Positions 1 through 8,019 of a stretch of DNA of 64,000 nt are shown in pieces. The stretch is taken from NCBI GenBank assembly GCA_951828585.1, contig OX639991.1, positions 3,442,576 to 3,506,575 of the forward strand. The letters are read 5' to 3'. Source of the DNA: Longimicrobiales bacterium (GTDB taxonomy: Bacteria; Gemmatimonadota; Gemmatimonadetes; Longimicrobiales; Gaopeijiaceae). Position numbers and translations under genes: made by a program. The notes beneath the pieces were generated by a model. It did not search any database and was not told the DNA's origin. It saw nothing but the letters and a program-made list of their open reading frames with translations. The first letter of the stretch is position 1. Each line of letters begins with the position of its first letter.

Positions 1-285
1 CTGGGGGCGGCCGAGTCGCGGCTCTGGTACCTGATCGTCATCCTCGTCCTGAGCACGGTCGTTTCGTACTGGTACTACCTGCGCGTGGCCTGGTACATGT
101 GGATGAAGGAGGCCCCGCCGGGCGCCGATTCCGCCGATCCGGCGATCACCCCCTTCGCCACACGCATCGTGCTGGTGGTGAGCGTCGCGATCATCATCCT
201 GGCGGGGATCTTCCCGGACGCCGTGCTGGAGCTGGCCGCGGGGTCGGCCGAGAGTCTGCGGGGGGTGGCGGGGGGGCGCCAGTAG
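1..285 (+). CDS. nuoN: NADH-quinone oxidoreductase subunit N, C-terminal part
   Basis: The gene enters from the left edge, so only about 94 C-terminal residues are visible, read in the frame that starts at base 1. They contain two hydrophobic segments. The first is followed by a Tyr-rich stretch (SYWYYLRVAWYMW) typical of the last helices of NuoN, a proton-pumping membrane subunit of respiratory complex I. The second helix (IVLVVSVAIIILAGIFP) is followed by a short Gly/Arg tail and TAG. The rest of the nuo cluster presumably lies to the left. Other antiporter-like subunits (NuoM, NuoL) share the fold, but the short tail and the Tyr-rich motif favour NuoN. Confidence 0.75.
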   Translation: MGAAESRLWYLIVILVLSTVVSYWYYLRVAWYMWMKEAPPGADSADPAITPFATRIVLVVSVAIIILAGIFPDAVLELAAGSAESLRGVAGGRQ

Positions 286-295
286 GAATCACGCC

Positions 296-949
296 ATGAG
301 AGCGATGTGTACTCTGCTGTCGGCCTGCCTCGCCCTGACGACGGCAGCGTGTGATCGAGCCGGGTTCGCGGCCGGGGAGCCCGCCGCGGGACAGTCCGAC
401 GGCGCCGTGCGTCCCGATGGCGTGTATCCCGATCTGGTGGCCCTGACGGTTGCCGAACTCGTATCGGCGTTCGAGGCGTATGCCGGACCTCCGGCGTTCA
501 CGCGGCCGTTCTTCATCGTCGAGGACGCCCTGCACGGCTTCCCGCCTCCGCCTCCGCTTCCCCCGCTCCCCCCGGGTAGACACCCCTGGAATCTCACGCT
601 CGAGGAGCTTTCTCTCGCTCCTCCCGCACCACCCCGGAAGACCCATCTGGCCCTGCCCGCCCACCTTGACCAGGGGTTGCGGAATGCGGGAGAATGGACG
701 CGCCGACACGAGTATGAAATCGGACACCCTGGGCGGCGGCGCTGGCCGAAGGACGTTGACCCGGGGCAGTTGTACCTGGTGCTGGCGGATGTCCGGGACT
801 GCGATGATCGGAATTGCGAAATGGTGTGGTACCCGGGGGTTCCCGACCGACTCCGCGCAACGGGGATGACGAGTTGGAGGGTGACGGCCGTCGCCGTGCT
901 GGGCGGGTGGACCTTGACGGAGCCCGTTGTCCTGGGAGCCATATCATGA
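296..949 (+). CDS. Predicted lipoprotein of unknown function
   Basis: This 217-residue protein has a short signal peptide and a lipobox-like LTTAAC with the candidate lipidated Cys at residue 19. No family is recognised in the mature part. It holds a Pro-rich stretch (residues about 81-93) and two Cys near the C-terminus (DCDDRNC), which could form a disulfide. It starts 10 bases after nuoN stops but shows no link to complex I. A 6-bp inverted repeat (GGTGCC/GGCACC) lies just beyond the stop at about 952-980 and has no T-tract. The start is the first in-frame ATG; a second Met at residue 4 is equally possible. Confidence 0.6.
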   Translation: MRAMCTLLSACLALTTAACDRAGFAAGEPAAGQSDGAVRPDGVYPDLVALTVAELVSAFEAYAGPPAFTRPFFIVEDALHGFPPPPPLPPLPPGRHPWNLTLEELSLAPPAPPRKTHLALPAHLDQGLRNAGEWTRRHEYEIGHPGRRRWPKDVDPGQLYLVLADVRDCDDRNCEMVWYPGVPDRLRATGMTSWRVTAVAVLGGWTLTEPVVLGAIS

Positions 950-1071
950 GCCGGTGCCGTCCCGGGGAATCGGGGGCACCATACCCGCGGTGATGGCTGA
1001 GCCGACCCGGCGCCTCGTCACTCGCGCTCCTCGCGCCGACCCGTCCACCGCTTCCTGAAGTCGGAGACCGC

Positions 1072-2442
1072 ATGCCGATACCCGAGCACATCTTTCGCGA
1101 GTACGACATCCGGGGCGTGGTCGACCGGGATCTGGATCGGCGGGTGGCCGAAGCGGTGGGGCGCGCCTACGGGTCGGAGCTGAGCGCGCGGCTGACGGGC
1201 GCGACTCCGCGCGTCGTGGTCGGCGAGGACAATCGCCCGTCGTCGCCGGCGTTGCGGGGCGGGCTCCTGCGCGGCCTGCGAGCGGCCGGGTGCGACGTTG
1301 TTTGGCTGGGAGTGGTCCCAACGCCCGTCACCTACTTCGGCGAATACGAATTCGGCGCCGACGGCGCGCTGCAGATAACGGGGTCCCACAACCCGCCCGA
1401 GTACAACGGCATCAAGATGACGATGGGGAAGGGGTCGGTGTACGGCGACGCCATCCGGGGTCTGCTGCGGCGGATCCGCGCGGGCGACGTGGCGGTGGGG
1501 GACGGGGGACTCGAAGTCATCGATCCGCTGCCCGCGTACGTGGCCGACGTGTCGGCGCGGTTTCGGCTCGCGCGCCCGGTGAGGGCGGTCGTGGACTGCG
1601 GTAACGGGACCGGGTCGGTGGTCGCGGTCGAGCTGCTGGAGGCGGTCGGCTTCGAGGTGATTCCGCTCTACTGCGAATCGGACGGGACCTTCCCCAACCA
1701 TCATCCCGATCCGACCGTGGACGAGTACGTGCGGGACATGATGGCGGAGGTGCGCGGCCGTGGCGCCGAGCTCGGGATCGGTTTCGACGGGGACGCGGAC
1801 CGCATCGGGGTGGTCGACGACCGGGGGCGGATCGTGCGGGGTGACATTCTGCTGCTGCTCTTCGGTCTCGATCTCCTGCGTCGGCGGGGACCGGGGGCGA
1901 CGCTGGTCTTCGACGTGAAGTGCTCGCAGGTGCTGGCCGACGAGTTCGAGCGCGCGGGCGGCGTGCCGCTGATGTGGAAGACGGGCCACTCCCTTATCAA
2001 GGAGAAGATGAAGGAGACGGGGGCGCCGCTGGCGGGGGAGCTCTCGGGGCACGTCTGCTTCGCCGACGACTACTACGGTTTCGACGACGCCCTCTACGCG
2101 GCGTGCCGACTGGGCGAACTGCTCGCGGCCTCCGACCGGCCGCTCTCGGACATGGTGGGGGCGCTCCCGGCGTACGCATCGACCCCGGAGCTGCGGATCG
2201 AGGTGGCCGAGGAGGAGAAGTTCGAGATCGTGGAGAGGGCCGTCGAGCACTTCGCCGCGCGGTACGAGGTGGTCGCGGTGGACGGGGTGCGCGTGCTCTT
2301 CGGCGACGGGTGGGGACTGATCCGCGCGTCGAACACGCAGCCGGTGATAGTGGCGCGCTACGAGGCCGAGACGCCGGCCCGCCTGGCCGAGATCCGGGCG
2401 ATCATGGGGGGCTGGTTGCGGGGGCGGGGGGTCGCGGTCTGA
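1072..2442 (+). CDS. Phosphomannomutase/phosphoglucomutase
   Basis: This is a 456-residue alpha-D-phosphohexomutase interconverting hexose 6-phosphate and hexose 1-phosphate (mannose or glucose) for sugar-nucleotide synthesis. All four family signatures are present: the phosphoserine loop TGSHNP (Ser105), the Mg-binding DGDADR (Asp239, 241, 243), the sugar-binding GELSGH (322-327) and the phosphate-binding RASNTQP (from Arg418). The early REYDIRG motif is typical of the AlgC/ManB group. Length is normal. It stands alone, preceded by about 120 bp of non-coding sequence. Whether mannose or glucose is the main substrate cannot be told from sequence. Confidence 0.93.
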   Translation: MPIPEHIFREYDIRGVVDRDLDRRVAEAVGRAYGSELSARLTGATPRVVVGEDNRPSSPALRGGLLRGLRAAGCDVVWLGVVPTPVTYFGEYEFGADGALQITGSHNPPEYNGIKMTMGKGSVYGDAIRGLLRRIRAGDVAVGDGGLEVIDPLPAYVADVSARFRLARPVRAVVDCGNGTGSVVAVELLEAVGFEVIPLYCESDGTFPNHHPDPTVDEYVRDMMAEVRGRGAELGIGFDGDADRIGVVDDRGRIVRGDILLLLFGLDLLRRRGPGATLVFDVKCSQVLADEFERAGGVPLMWKTGHSLIKEKMKETGAPLAGELSGHVCFADDYYGFDDALYAACRLGELLAASDRPLSDMVGALPAYASTPELRIEVAEEEKFEIVERAVEHFAARYEVVAVDGVRVLFGDGWGLIRASNTQPVIVARYEAETPARLAEIRAIMGGWLRGRGVAV

Positions 2443-2673
2443 AGCGACCGGGCCGGGGGTGACGGCGGCCCGGCCCGCTCCGGTCGCCGGTGGACGGACC
2501 GTGAGGGGAACGCCCGAGGCCGCCTTTGCCGACGGTTTGTCCCATTTCGCTATGTAGGCGTCCCGCCACGGGCCCCATCTTCGTGTGTGCGAGCCGCGGT
2601 CCGCCGCCCCATCCGGGGGCACGGGCGTTCGAGGCTGCGCGCGACCACACGGCTTCACGGAGGCGACCAACGG

Positions 2674-3852
2674 ATGGCGACCCCGGAGATCAGTCGGAAG
2701 CACCAGAGAACAGAAACGAATGGCGGCACCCGTGCGTGGTGCGAAGCCCTTGAGATTCCTGGCCGCGCTTTCGCACTGCTCCTGTCCACCGTGCCAGTCG
2801 CCTGCGACGCCGCGGTCGGAGATCCGCCGGGCGCGACCGCGGCCGCGAATTCCGGCAGGGCCGCGACCGGCGGGGCGGTGGCCGCGGACACCGGCCTCGT
2901 CGACGCGGCGGCCTTCCTCGAAGCCTTCGAGGTGTCGCGCACGCTCGTGCTGCGGGAAACCGAAGAGGTCATGACGGTGCTGCCGATGGTGGCGGTCGGC
3001 GCGTCCGGCGAGTTTCTGCTCGCCGAGCCCCGCGAGGGTCGGGTTCACGTGTACGACACGGCCGGGATGCTCCGGCGCGTGATCGGGCGCGCGGGCGAGG
3101 GCCCGGGCGAGTTCCGCGTGCCGATTTCGGCCCGGAGCACGCGGGACGGCGGCGTCGTGGTCGCCGACGCGATGCTGTCGCGCCTGACGTTCTTCCCGCC
3201 GGACGACCCAGAGCCGGAGGTCGTGAGGTCTCCGCTGGAGCTCGTGCTGGGCGCTCGGGACCTGGGGGGTGGCAGGTATCTCCTGTCGGGGCGGGCCATG
3301 TCCGACGATCCGCCGCGCCTGCTGCACGTCTGGAACCGCGACACCGGCGAGGTCGAACGGAGCTTCATGCCCATGGGAGTCGCCGAGGAATCGCGCGGGT
3401 ACGCGGCGTCCTATGCGTCGGTCGACGCGGTCCCGGAGGGCGATACCATCTGGGCCGTGTGGGCGCTTTCGGACACGCTGTACAAGTTCGACCGGGACGG
3501 CGGGGTGATCGAGAGGTTCCCGCTGGCCACGCCGAGGCCGATGGGCGAGCTGCCGGGGTCCGAAGCCGGCGTGATCACCGATCCGAGGGCCATCCAGGCC
3601 GCGGCGGAGACGCTCACCCAGGTCAACGGCGTGTTCGTGGTCGGCGACGGCACCCTGGCCGTGCAGGCCATGCAGGCGCGCGGGTTCGACGCCGTGTGGG
3701 ATCTGATGATCCTGGACCGTGGCGGCGCTCAGCTCTGGAGCGCGGCCGGGATGCCCCGGCTGTACGCGGTCGTGGGCGACCTCTTCTACTTCGACGATCC
3801 GGCTTCGCCGCTGCCCAATCACTGGGTCGTGGCGCGGCGTCGGGGAGAGTGA
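2674..3852 (+). CDS. 6-bladed beta-propeller lipoprotein
   Basis: The protein has 392 residues. ATG at 2674 is chosen over an upstream GTG (2587) because a GGAGG lies 10 bases before it and the upstream sequence is not protein-like. A long positive N-region and a hydrophobic core end in a lipobox-like VPVAC (Cys44), so it is probably a lipoprotein. The body has repeated blade sequences, including the family hallmark GRAGEGPGEF followed by 'DGGVVVADAM', as in NHL-like 6-bladed propellers. These are usually binding scaffolds, and no catalytic site is seen. Its stop is one base before the thioredoxin-like gene, so the two are almost certainly co-transcribed. Confidence 0.82.
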   Translation: MATPEISRKHQRTETNGGTRAWCEALEIPGRAFALLLSTVPVACDAAVGDPPGATAAANSGRAATGGAVAADTGLVDAAAFLEAFEVSRTLVLRETEEVMTVLPMVAVGASGEFLLAEPREGRVHVYDTAGMLRRVIGRAGEGPGEFRVPISARSTRDGGVVVADAMLSRLTFFPPDDPEPEVVRSPLELVLGARDLGGGRYLLSGRAMSDDPPRLLHVWNRDTGEVERSFMPMGVAEESRGYAASYASVDAVPEGDTIWAVWALSDTLYKFDRDGGVIERFPLATPRPMGELPGSEAGVITDPRAIQAAAETLTQVNGVFVVGDGTLAVQAMQARGFDAVWDLMILDRGGAQLWSAAGMPRLYAVVGDLFYFDDPASPLPNHWVVARRRGE

Positions 3853-3853
3853 G

Positions 3854-4492
3854 ATGCGCCCGAGCGCACGCGTACCGGGAGCGGCAAGGCGCCTCGTCGG
3901 CGACGGGAACGTAACGTTAACGTTATGTTGCGCGATCCGCGTCTTCGCGGCGGCGGCGTGGGCCGGGCTCGCGACCGCTTGCTGGGCCGCCGCCGATGAG
4001 CCGAACGCGCCGGCGAAGACCGGCGTGGGTCGGCCGCTGCCCGATCTCGGGCTGTCCGGAGAGCGGCCGGCGCTGGTCTGGGTGTTCGCCGCCCGGGAGT
4101 GCCTCGGGTGCGAGCTGGGCGAAGCCTCCCGGATGGTCAGGATGCTTCAGCGCCGGCTCGGCGAACGCGTCGAGACCGTGGTCGTGGCGGTGGGGGAGGG
4201 AGGGAAGGAGGAACGCGGGCTCGTGAGCGACTTCCTCGCGTCGCAGCGGATCTCGGCGAGGTTGGAAACGCGAACGCCGAAGCGGTACCTGCGGGATTTC
4301 GGGTCGGCGCCGCTCCCGGTGTTCCATGTCGCGAACCGGGACGGCGTGATCGAGGCGGTCGTGGCGGCCGACTCGGCGGGTGCTTGGCGTTCGGCGGGGG
4401 GAAGGAGGGATCTGGTCGGCTTCGTCGAACAGCTGGCCAACGAAGGACCCCGGTCATCGAGGGACGAAACCGGGGCGCGTAGTGCCTTGTAG
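3854..4492 (+). CDS. Thioredoxin-fold exported protein with CLGC motif
   Basis: The 212-residue product starts at the ATG just after the propeller stop, with a GGGGAG-type ribosome site. Residues about 25-46 are a membrane or signal segment, possibly with a weak lipobox (LATAC, Cys43). The rest resembles TlpA/AhpC-like thioredoxins: a strand (ALVWVFA), the redox motif C83-L-G-C86 at the start of a helix, and a later LPVFHV that would supply the cis-Pro loop before a 'NRDG' turn. It likely acts outside the cytoplasm as a thiol oxidoreductase. Its neighbours suggest the small Cys peptide or the propeller as substrate (inference). A perfect 14-bp palindrome sits in its early codons. Confidence 0.72.
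   Translation: MRPSARVPGAARRLVGDGNVTLTLCCAIRVFAAAAWAGLATACWAAADEPNAPAKTGVGRPLPDLGLSGERPALVWVFAARECLGCELGEASRMVRMLQRRLGERVETVVVAVGEGGKEERGLVSDFLASQRISARLETRTPKRYLRDFGSAPLPVFHVANRDGVIEAVVAADSAGAWRSAGGRRDLVGFVEQLANEGPRSSRDETGARSAL
3912..3925. repeat. 14-bp perfect palindrome in AT-rich patch
   Basis: TAACGTTAACGTTA is self-complementary and stands out as an AT-rich patch in very GC-rich DNA. It lies about 60 bases inside the thioredoxin-like gene, where it encodes Thr/Leu residues just before the hydrophobic segment. It could be an operator-like binding site, or chance. Confidence 0.5.
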
Positions 4493-4542
4493 TCTTTTGC
4501 ACACCACCAGTAATTGTGACACGAAATGAAAGGAACAGGACC

Positions 4543-4773
4543 ATGAAGAATCGTATTCGGTCGATCGGAATTCGTATCGCGGGCGCCGTGAAGGTCGTAA
4601 CGCTCGTGGCGGTGATGGCGCTCGCGGTCCCAGCGTTCACAGGCGAGCCGGTCGCGTCCGCCGAGGCCCGGGATCCAGCCAGGTGGGCGATCCGGTTCGG
4701 GCCGGTCAAGCTCTGCATCCTGGTCTGCTATCTGCCCGGGTATTGCTGCGAAGTGGAAGAGGTTCCGCTGTAG
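4543..4773 (+). CDS. Small exported four-cysteine peptide
   Basis: This 76-residue product has a basic N-region and a hydrophobic core (VVTLVAVMALAVPAF), then a VASAEA segment that looks like a processing site, and a short C-terminal part with Cys58, Cys62, Cys68 and Cys69 (CILVCYLPGYCC). ATG at 4543 is chosen over GTG at 4516 because AAAGGA lies 8 bases before it. It follows the thioredoxin-like gene by 50 bases. The arrangement resembles Bacteroidales 'NVEALA' exported peptides, which I recall occurring beside 6-bladed propellers; the similarity is in layout and Cys-rich tail, not in clear sequence identity. Function is unknown: a disulfide-rich secreted peptide, a maturation substrate or a signalling peptide are all possible. 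Confidence 0.65.
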   Translation: MKNRIRSIGIRIAGAVKVVTLVAVMALAVPAFTGEPVASAEARDPARWAIRFGPVKLCILVCYLPGYCCEVEEVPL

Positions 4774-4903
4774 CCAGCGAGACGGAATGCCCGTGGCTCG
4801 ACTTCCGTCGCGGGGTGACGGTTTTCGGGCCACGGGGTGTGAATCGGTGTCCCGCAGCCCCGATTCCGGCGGGCCCCGTGGTTCAGGGGTCCGCCGGCGA
4901 CGG

Positions 4904-4966
4904 CTTCCGGTGGTGCGGCGCGCGCTTCCGGCGGCGCGGCAGCCACTTCCGGCGGCGCGGGCCGCG
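4904..4966. repeat. Three tandem 21-bp imperfect repeats
   Basis: Three copies of a unit beginning CTTCCGGYGGYGCGG have a period of 21 bases (4904, 4925, 4946). They lie in the non-coding stretch between the Cys-peptide gene and the bshB1 fragment. The period is a multiple of three, and on the minus strand the units read as Pro-Pro-Glu-Ala repeats, but no convincing gene contains them. Three copies without spacers do not make a CRISPR array. Confidence 0.75.
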
Positions 4967-4987
4967 AACCGCGAATCCGGGCCGGGT

Positions 4988-5315
4988 TCAGAAGGTGGCG
5001 ACCGGCAGGCCTCCCAGCGTCTCGGCCATGAAGGTCTCGTCCGTCCAGTACGGCTCGGCGTAGGCCCGGCGGACCAGCGATCCGTAGGTCGCGTGCACGT
5101 GTCGGATCTGCTCCAGCACGGGGCGGTCGCCGCCCGGAAACACTTCCCCGATCCCGCTCTTGCCGCGGAATTGCGTGCCGTAGGCCGCCAGCGCCTCGAT
5201 CTTGCGGTCCATCTGCGCGGTGATGTCCACGACGAAGGTCGGTTTGACCGGCTCCTCGGTGAAGGCGAGCGCGTAGACCACCTTCTCGGGACGATGCGGC
5301 GGCCCGTCCGCGGGA
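4988..5315 (-). pseudogene. 3' fragment of a bshB1-like deacetylase gene
   Basis: The minus strand encodes about 107 residues matching the C-terminal 45% of the intact deacetylase at 8020-8745 (its residues about 135-241), with the same stop position. By eye about 83% of residues agree (VVYALAFTEEPVKPTF and later blocks are shared). The N-terminal half with the metal-binding motifs is missing. Homology stops at about 5315, exactly where transposase homology begins on the other strand, so the gene was cut by that element or by a later deletion. No function is expected. Confidence 0.85.
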
Positions 5316-6036
5316 CCGGATCATCGTGATCTGGCGCGAGAGCCGCGAGACCTACGGGCTTCTGCGGATCCACGCGGCGCTCCTGGCCGAGGGCGAGCGG
5401 GTGGGCCGCAAGCGGGTGGCGCGCCTGATGAGGGAGCTGGACATCGAGGGCGTGACGCGCAGGCGCTTCAAGACGGGCACGACGAAGAGGGAAGCCCGGG
5501 CCCGGCCCGCGCCGGACCTGGTGGACCGGGACTTCTCGGCCGGGGGACCCGACCAGCTGTGGGTGGCCGACATCACCTGCGTGCCCACCCGGGCCGGCTG
5601 GCTGTACCTCGCCGTGGTGCTCGACGCGTGGAGCCGTCGGATCGTCGGCTGGGCGATGGCGACGCACATGCGGGCGGAGCTGGTCGACGACGCGCTCTGG
5701 ATGGCGGTCCGCGGCCGCCGGCCCGAGGCGGGAGTGATCCATCACTCCGTCCAGGGAAGCCAGTACACGTCGCTGGGGTTCGGGCAGCGCTGCCGCGAGG
5801 CGGGGGTCATCCAGTCGATGGGCTCGGTCGGCGACGCCTACGACAACGCGATGTGCGAGAGCTTCTTCGCGACGCTCGAGTGCGAGCTCATCGACCGGCA
5901 GCGGTTCTCCACGGCGGTCGAAGCTCGCCGCGAAGTCTTCAGCTTCATCGAGGGCTTCTACAACACCCGTCGGCTCCACTCCTCGCTCGGCTACGTGTCG
6001 CTGGCCAACTTCGAGAAGCTCAACCATGCGGCCTGA
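5316..6036 (+). mobile_element. IS3-family transposase OrfB remnant, inactivated
   Basis: About 240 residues resemble IS3-family OrfB: an N-terminal HTH_21-like part (SRETYGLLRIHAAL, GRKRVARLM) and an rve integrase core. First catalytic Asp: WVADIT. The second should lie in HHSDxGSQYTS but reads HHSVQGSQYTS; codon GTC at 5749-5751 replaces GAC, so the DDE triad is broken. Third: Glu in NAMCESFFATLE. OrfA and roughly the first 50 residues of OrfB are absent, and the 5' edge coincides with the bshB1 fragment. Terminal inverted repeats could not be recognised, so the right end is given as the stop codon. This is a dead element remnant. Confidence 0.88.
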
Positions 6037-6244
6037 AGCCAACCCGCAGCTTCGGAGCGGCCGCTGCTCCCCGGGCTTCTCCCGCTTGCTCGTCGCGTCA
6101 GCCTCGCTCGTTGCCCCTCTCCACCGTTGGAAAAGCGAGAAAAGAACCCACGTCACACACCATCAACCCCAACAGCTAACCGTCCGTCAAAGCGGGGCAG
6201 GCCCATTGGGACTCCTTCGATGCAGCTTGCGATGGGGCGCCAGG

Positions 6245-7384
6245 GTGCCAAGCCGGCTGGTCCGAGTGGATCGGCCACTTCGGGGGTGGTTTCTACCGGT
6301 CGTTCTGCTCCCGTGTACTCCCGCGATCGCGGCCACACAGAAGGTGGTTCCGATCTCCTCGGAACCGCCGTTGTGCGAGGTCGTACTTGAGGAGGCGCTC
6401 AGCCTCGGAGCATTGGACGACCCAGGCACAATCGGATTTCCTGCGACTATCACCCGCGTTGATTCTGGAGACTTCGTGCTTGCGTCCTTGGAGAACGGGG
6501 CGGAGATGTTGGTATATGATAGCCAGGGCCGTTACCGGGAGAGCTTCGGGCGGAGCGGGGACGGTCCGGGCGAGTTCGTCGAACCCGGCTTCGGCGTGCT
6601 GCGGCCCCTGCCCGGTGGCGGCGTGCTGGTGCTGGATCGGTTCAGTCGGCGGATCACGCGTCTGTCGGCAACTGGGGAGTTCGTGAGCTTGACGGACCTC
6701 GGCGGAGGGTACGTGACCAACTTGATACCGCTGGCTTCCGGCGCGGCATACGTGTTGGCTGGCTGGGGGCACACCGAAGAGTCGGAGCGCGCCGAGATCA
6801 CTCAGGTCATCGATTTGGATGGTAACATGGTCGAGATGATCGCCATCGTACCCACCGACGACGCCATGCGCAGTTTCTTCTTCTCCCCGCTGGCAACGGA
6901 TGAGGAGGGTAGAGTGTGGCGGGCACTCCCTACGGAGTACGCCGTGGAGGCTTGGGATCCTTTGGATCCAAACGTTGTCGTTCGGTTGGAGGGGCGGCCC
7001 GCCTGGTTCACGCCAGGCCCGCCGCCAGAGGGGTACCCGCTCGAAGCTCCGGCGCCGTCGGTCATCAACGGCTTGAGGTACGAGAGCGGACTTCTGTGGA
7101 TTGCGACGATGGTAGCCGACGACCAGTGGAGAGATGCCGTAGCAGATCGCGTGCCACTTGTACCGCTGGATCCGAGGAAGATGGTGGACGGCGTGGTCGA
7201 GGTGATCGACGTCGACACAGGTCGTCTGGTTGCCCGGACCGTGCATGATGAAATGTTGTGGTGGACGGGCGACAAGTCCTTGCTGTACACCATCCGGGAT
7301 GACGGCCTCGTCCCGCGAGCGGTGCTCTTCGCGCCCTCGCTGGCCGGGGATGCGTGTCCCGGGAGGGCCGGTGTGGGCGATTAG
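6245..7384 (+). CDS. Exported 6-bladed beta-propeller protein
   Basis: The product has about 379 residues. GTG at 6245 is chosen because it is followed by an Arg-rich N-region, a hydrophobic core and AIAA, a good Sec signal peptide; an upstream ATG at 6026 would overlap the transposase end. The hallmark GRSGDGPGEF is followed by 'GGGVLVLDRFSRRI', as in the propeller at 2674, and hydrophobic blade strands recur to the end. No lipobox is seen. It sits between an IS remnant and an integrase remnant, and its codon use is somewhat less GC-biased than its neighbours, so horizontal acquisition is plausible. Unlike the first propeller, it has no thioredoxin or Cys-peptide partner. Confidence 0.75.
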   Translation: MPSRLVRVDRPLRGWFLPVVLLPCTPAIAATQKVVPISSEPPLCEVVLEEALSLGALDDPGTIGFPATITRVDSGDFVLASLENGAEMLVYDSQGRYRESFGRSGDGPGEFVEPGFGVLRPLPGGGVLVLDRFSRRITRLSATGEFVSLTDLGGGYVTNLIPLASGAAYVLAGWGHTEESERAEITQVIDLDGNMVEMIAIVPTDDAMRSFFFSPLATDEEGRVWRALPTEYAVEAWDPLDPNVVVRLEGRPAWFTPGPPPEGYPLEAPAPSVINGLRYESGLLWIATMVADDQWRDAVADRVPLVPLDPRKMVDGVVEVIDVDTGRLVARTVHDEMLWWTGDKSLLYTIRDDGLVPRAVLFAPSLAGDACPGRAGVGD

Positions 7385-7531
7385 GGTTATTGGGGGACAC
7401 GCTCGACGCACCCTTGTGACCACTCGTCGAAATCACCTCCAAACGGCGTGGACCGGGATCTGGATTGCATCTTGCGCCGAGCGAAGCTTGAAGCGGCGTT
7501 CCAGATCGCGGGCTGCCGTACAACTGCGGTG

Positions 7532-7786
7532 TCAGGTCCCCGACTCGGTCTCCCCGGTCTGGAGTTGTTCCAGGTGGTTGGCCCACGCCTGCATCATCAC
7601 TCTGCGCTCGGGCAGCAACGACGTCCGGTGGCACGGCTGGGCTGTTGAAGCCTTCGCCGCGTGGGCCAAGTGGGGGTTGATGAAGTCGGGCCGGAAGCCC
7701 AGCACCTCGTCCAGAATCGTCCGTTCCATCGCCCCGAACCCTTGCAGCGTCATCCAGTGCGGCGGAATGTCCAGCGCCCGCGCCAC
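7532..7786 (-). pseudogene. P4-type tyrosine recombinase C-terminal remnant
   Basis: The minus strand encodes 84 residues resembling the end of P4-like prophage integrases: RTILDEVLGFRPDFI, then HLAHA, then LPERRVMMQAWANHLEQL. The catalytic core is decayed. The usual HGFRAM reads QGFGAM (His and Arg lost), and the usual AYNRT reads PCHRT, so the nucleophilic Tyr is Cys. The N-terminal two thirds are missing. It indicates that an integrative element once inserted here. Nothing else recognisable lies in the 230 bp between this and bshB1. Confidence 0.78.
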
Positions 7787-8019
7787 AGGCGCCGTGGCTC
7801 ATCGCCCGCTCGCGGTGTGGGATAGCGGGCGTTCGGGCACACGACCTACAGGTAGGAACTATATTGCCATTACACGGTGAGTCTTTATGTCCGACAGGTC
7901 GATACGAATCGTCCACCACATAGTCTGGGCGGCAACATATTGCTGGCCGCCAGCGGGCTCTTCTTCGATGGTCCTCCGGTGAAGACGCTCGGGTGGAGTG
8001 CGAGCTGGAACGCAGAGGG

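Noticed and set aside
1018-3822. Open minus-strand frame of 934 codons
   Set aside because: It runs antisense to phosphomannomutase and the propeller gene, is rich in Arg/His/Pro with no domain, and arises from the GC-rich third-position pattern.
4904-4966. CRISPR-like array
   Set aside because: Three direct copies without spacers and no cas genes nearby; simple tandem repeats.
4728-5324. Minus-strand frame of 198 codons over the bshB1 fragment
   Set aside because: It is in a different frame from the fragment, made of Arg/Pro/Ala repeats, and has no homology by eye.
6026-6244. Upstream start (6026) for the second propeller gene
   Set aside because: It overlaps the transposase end and reads a leader without signal-peptide features; GTG 6245 gives a clean signal peptide.
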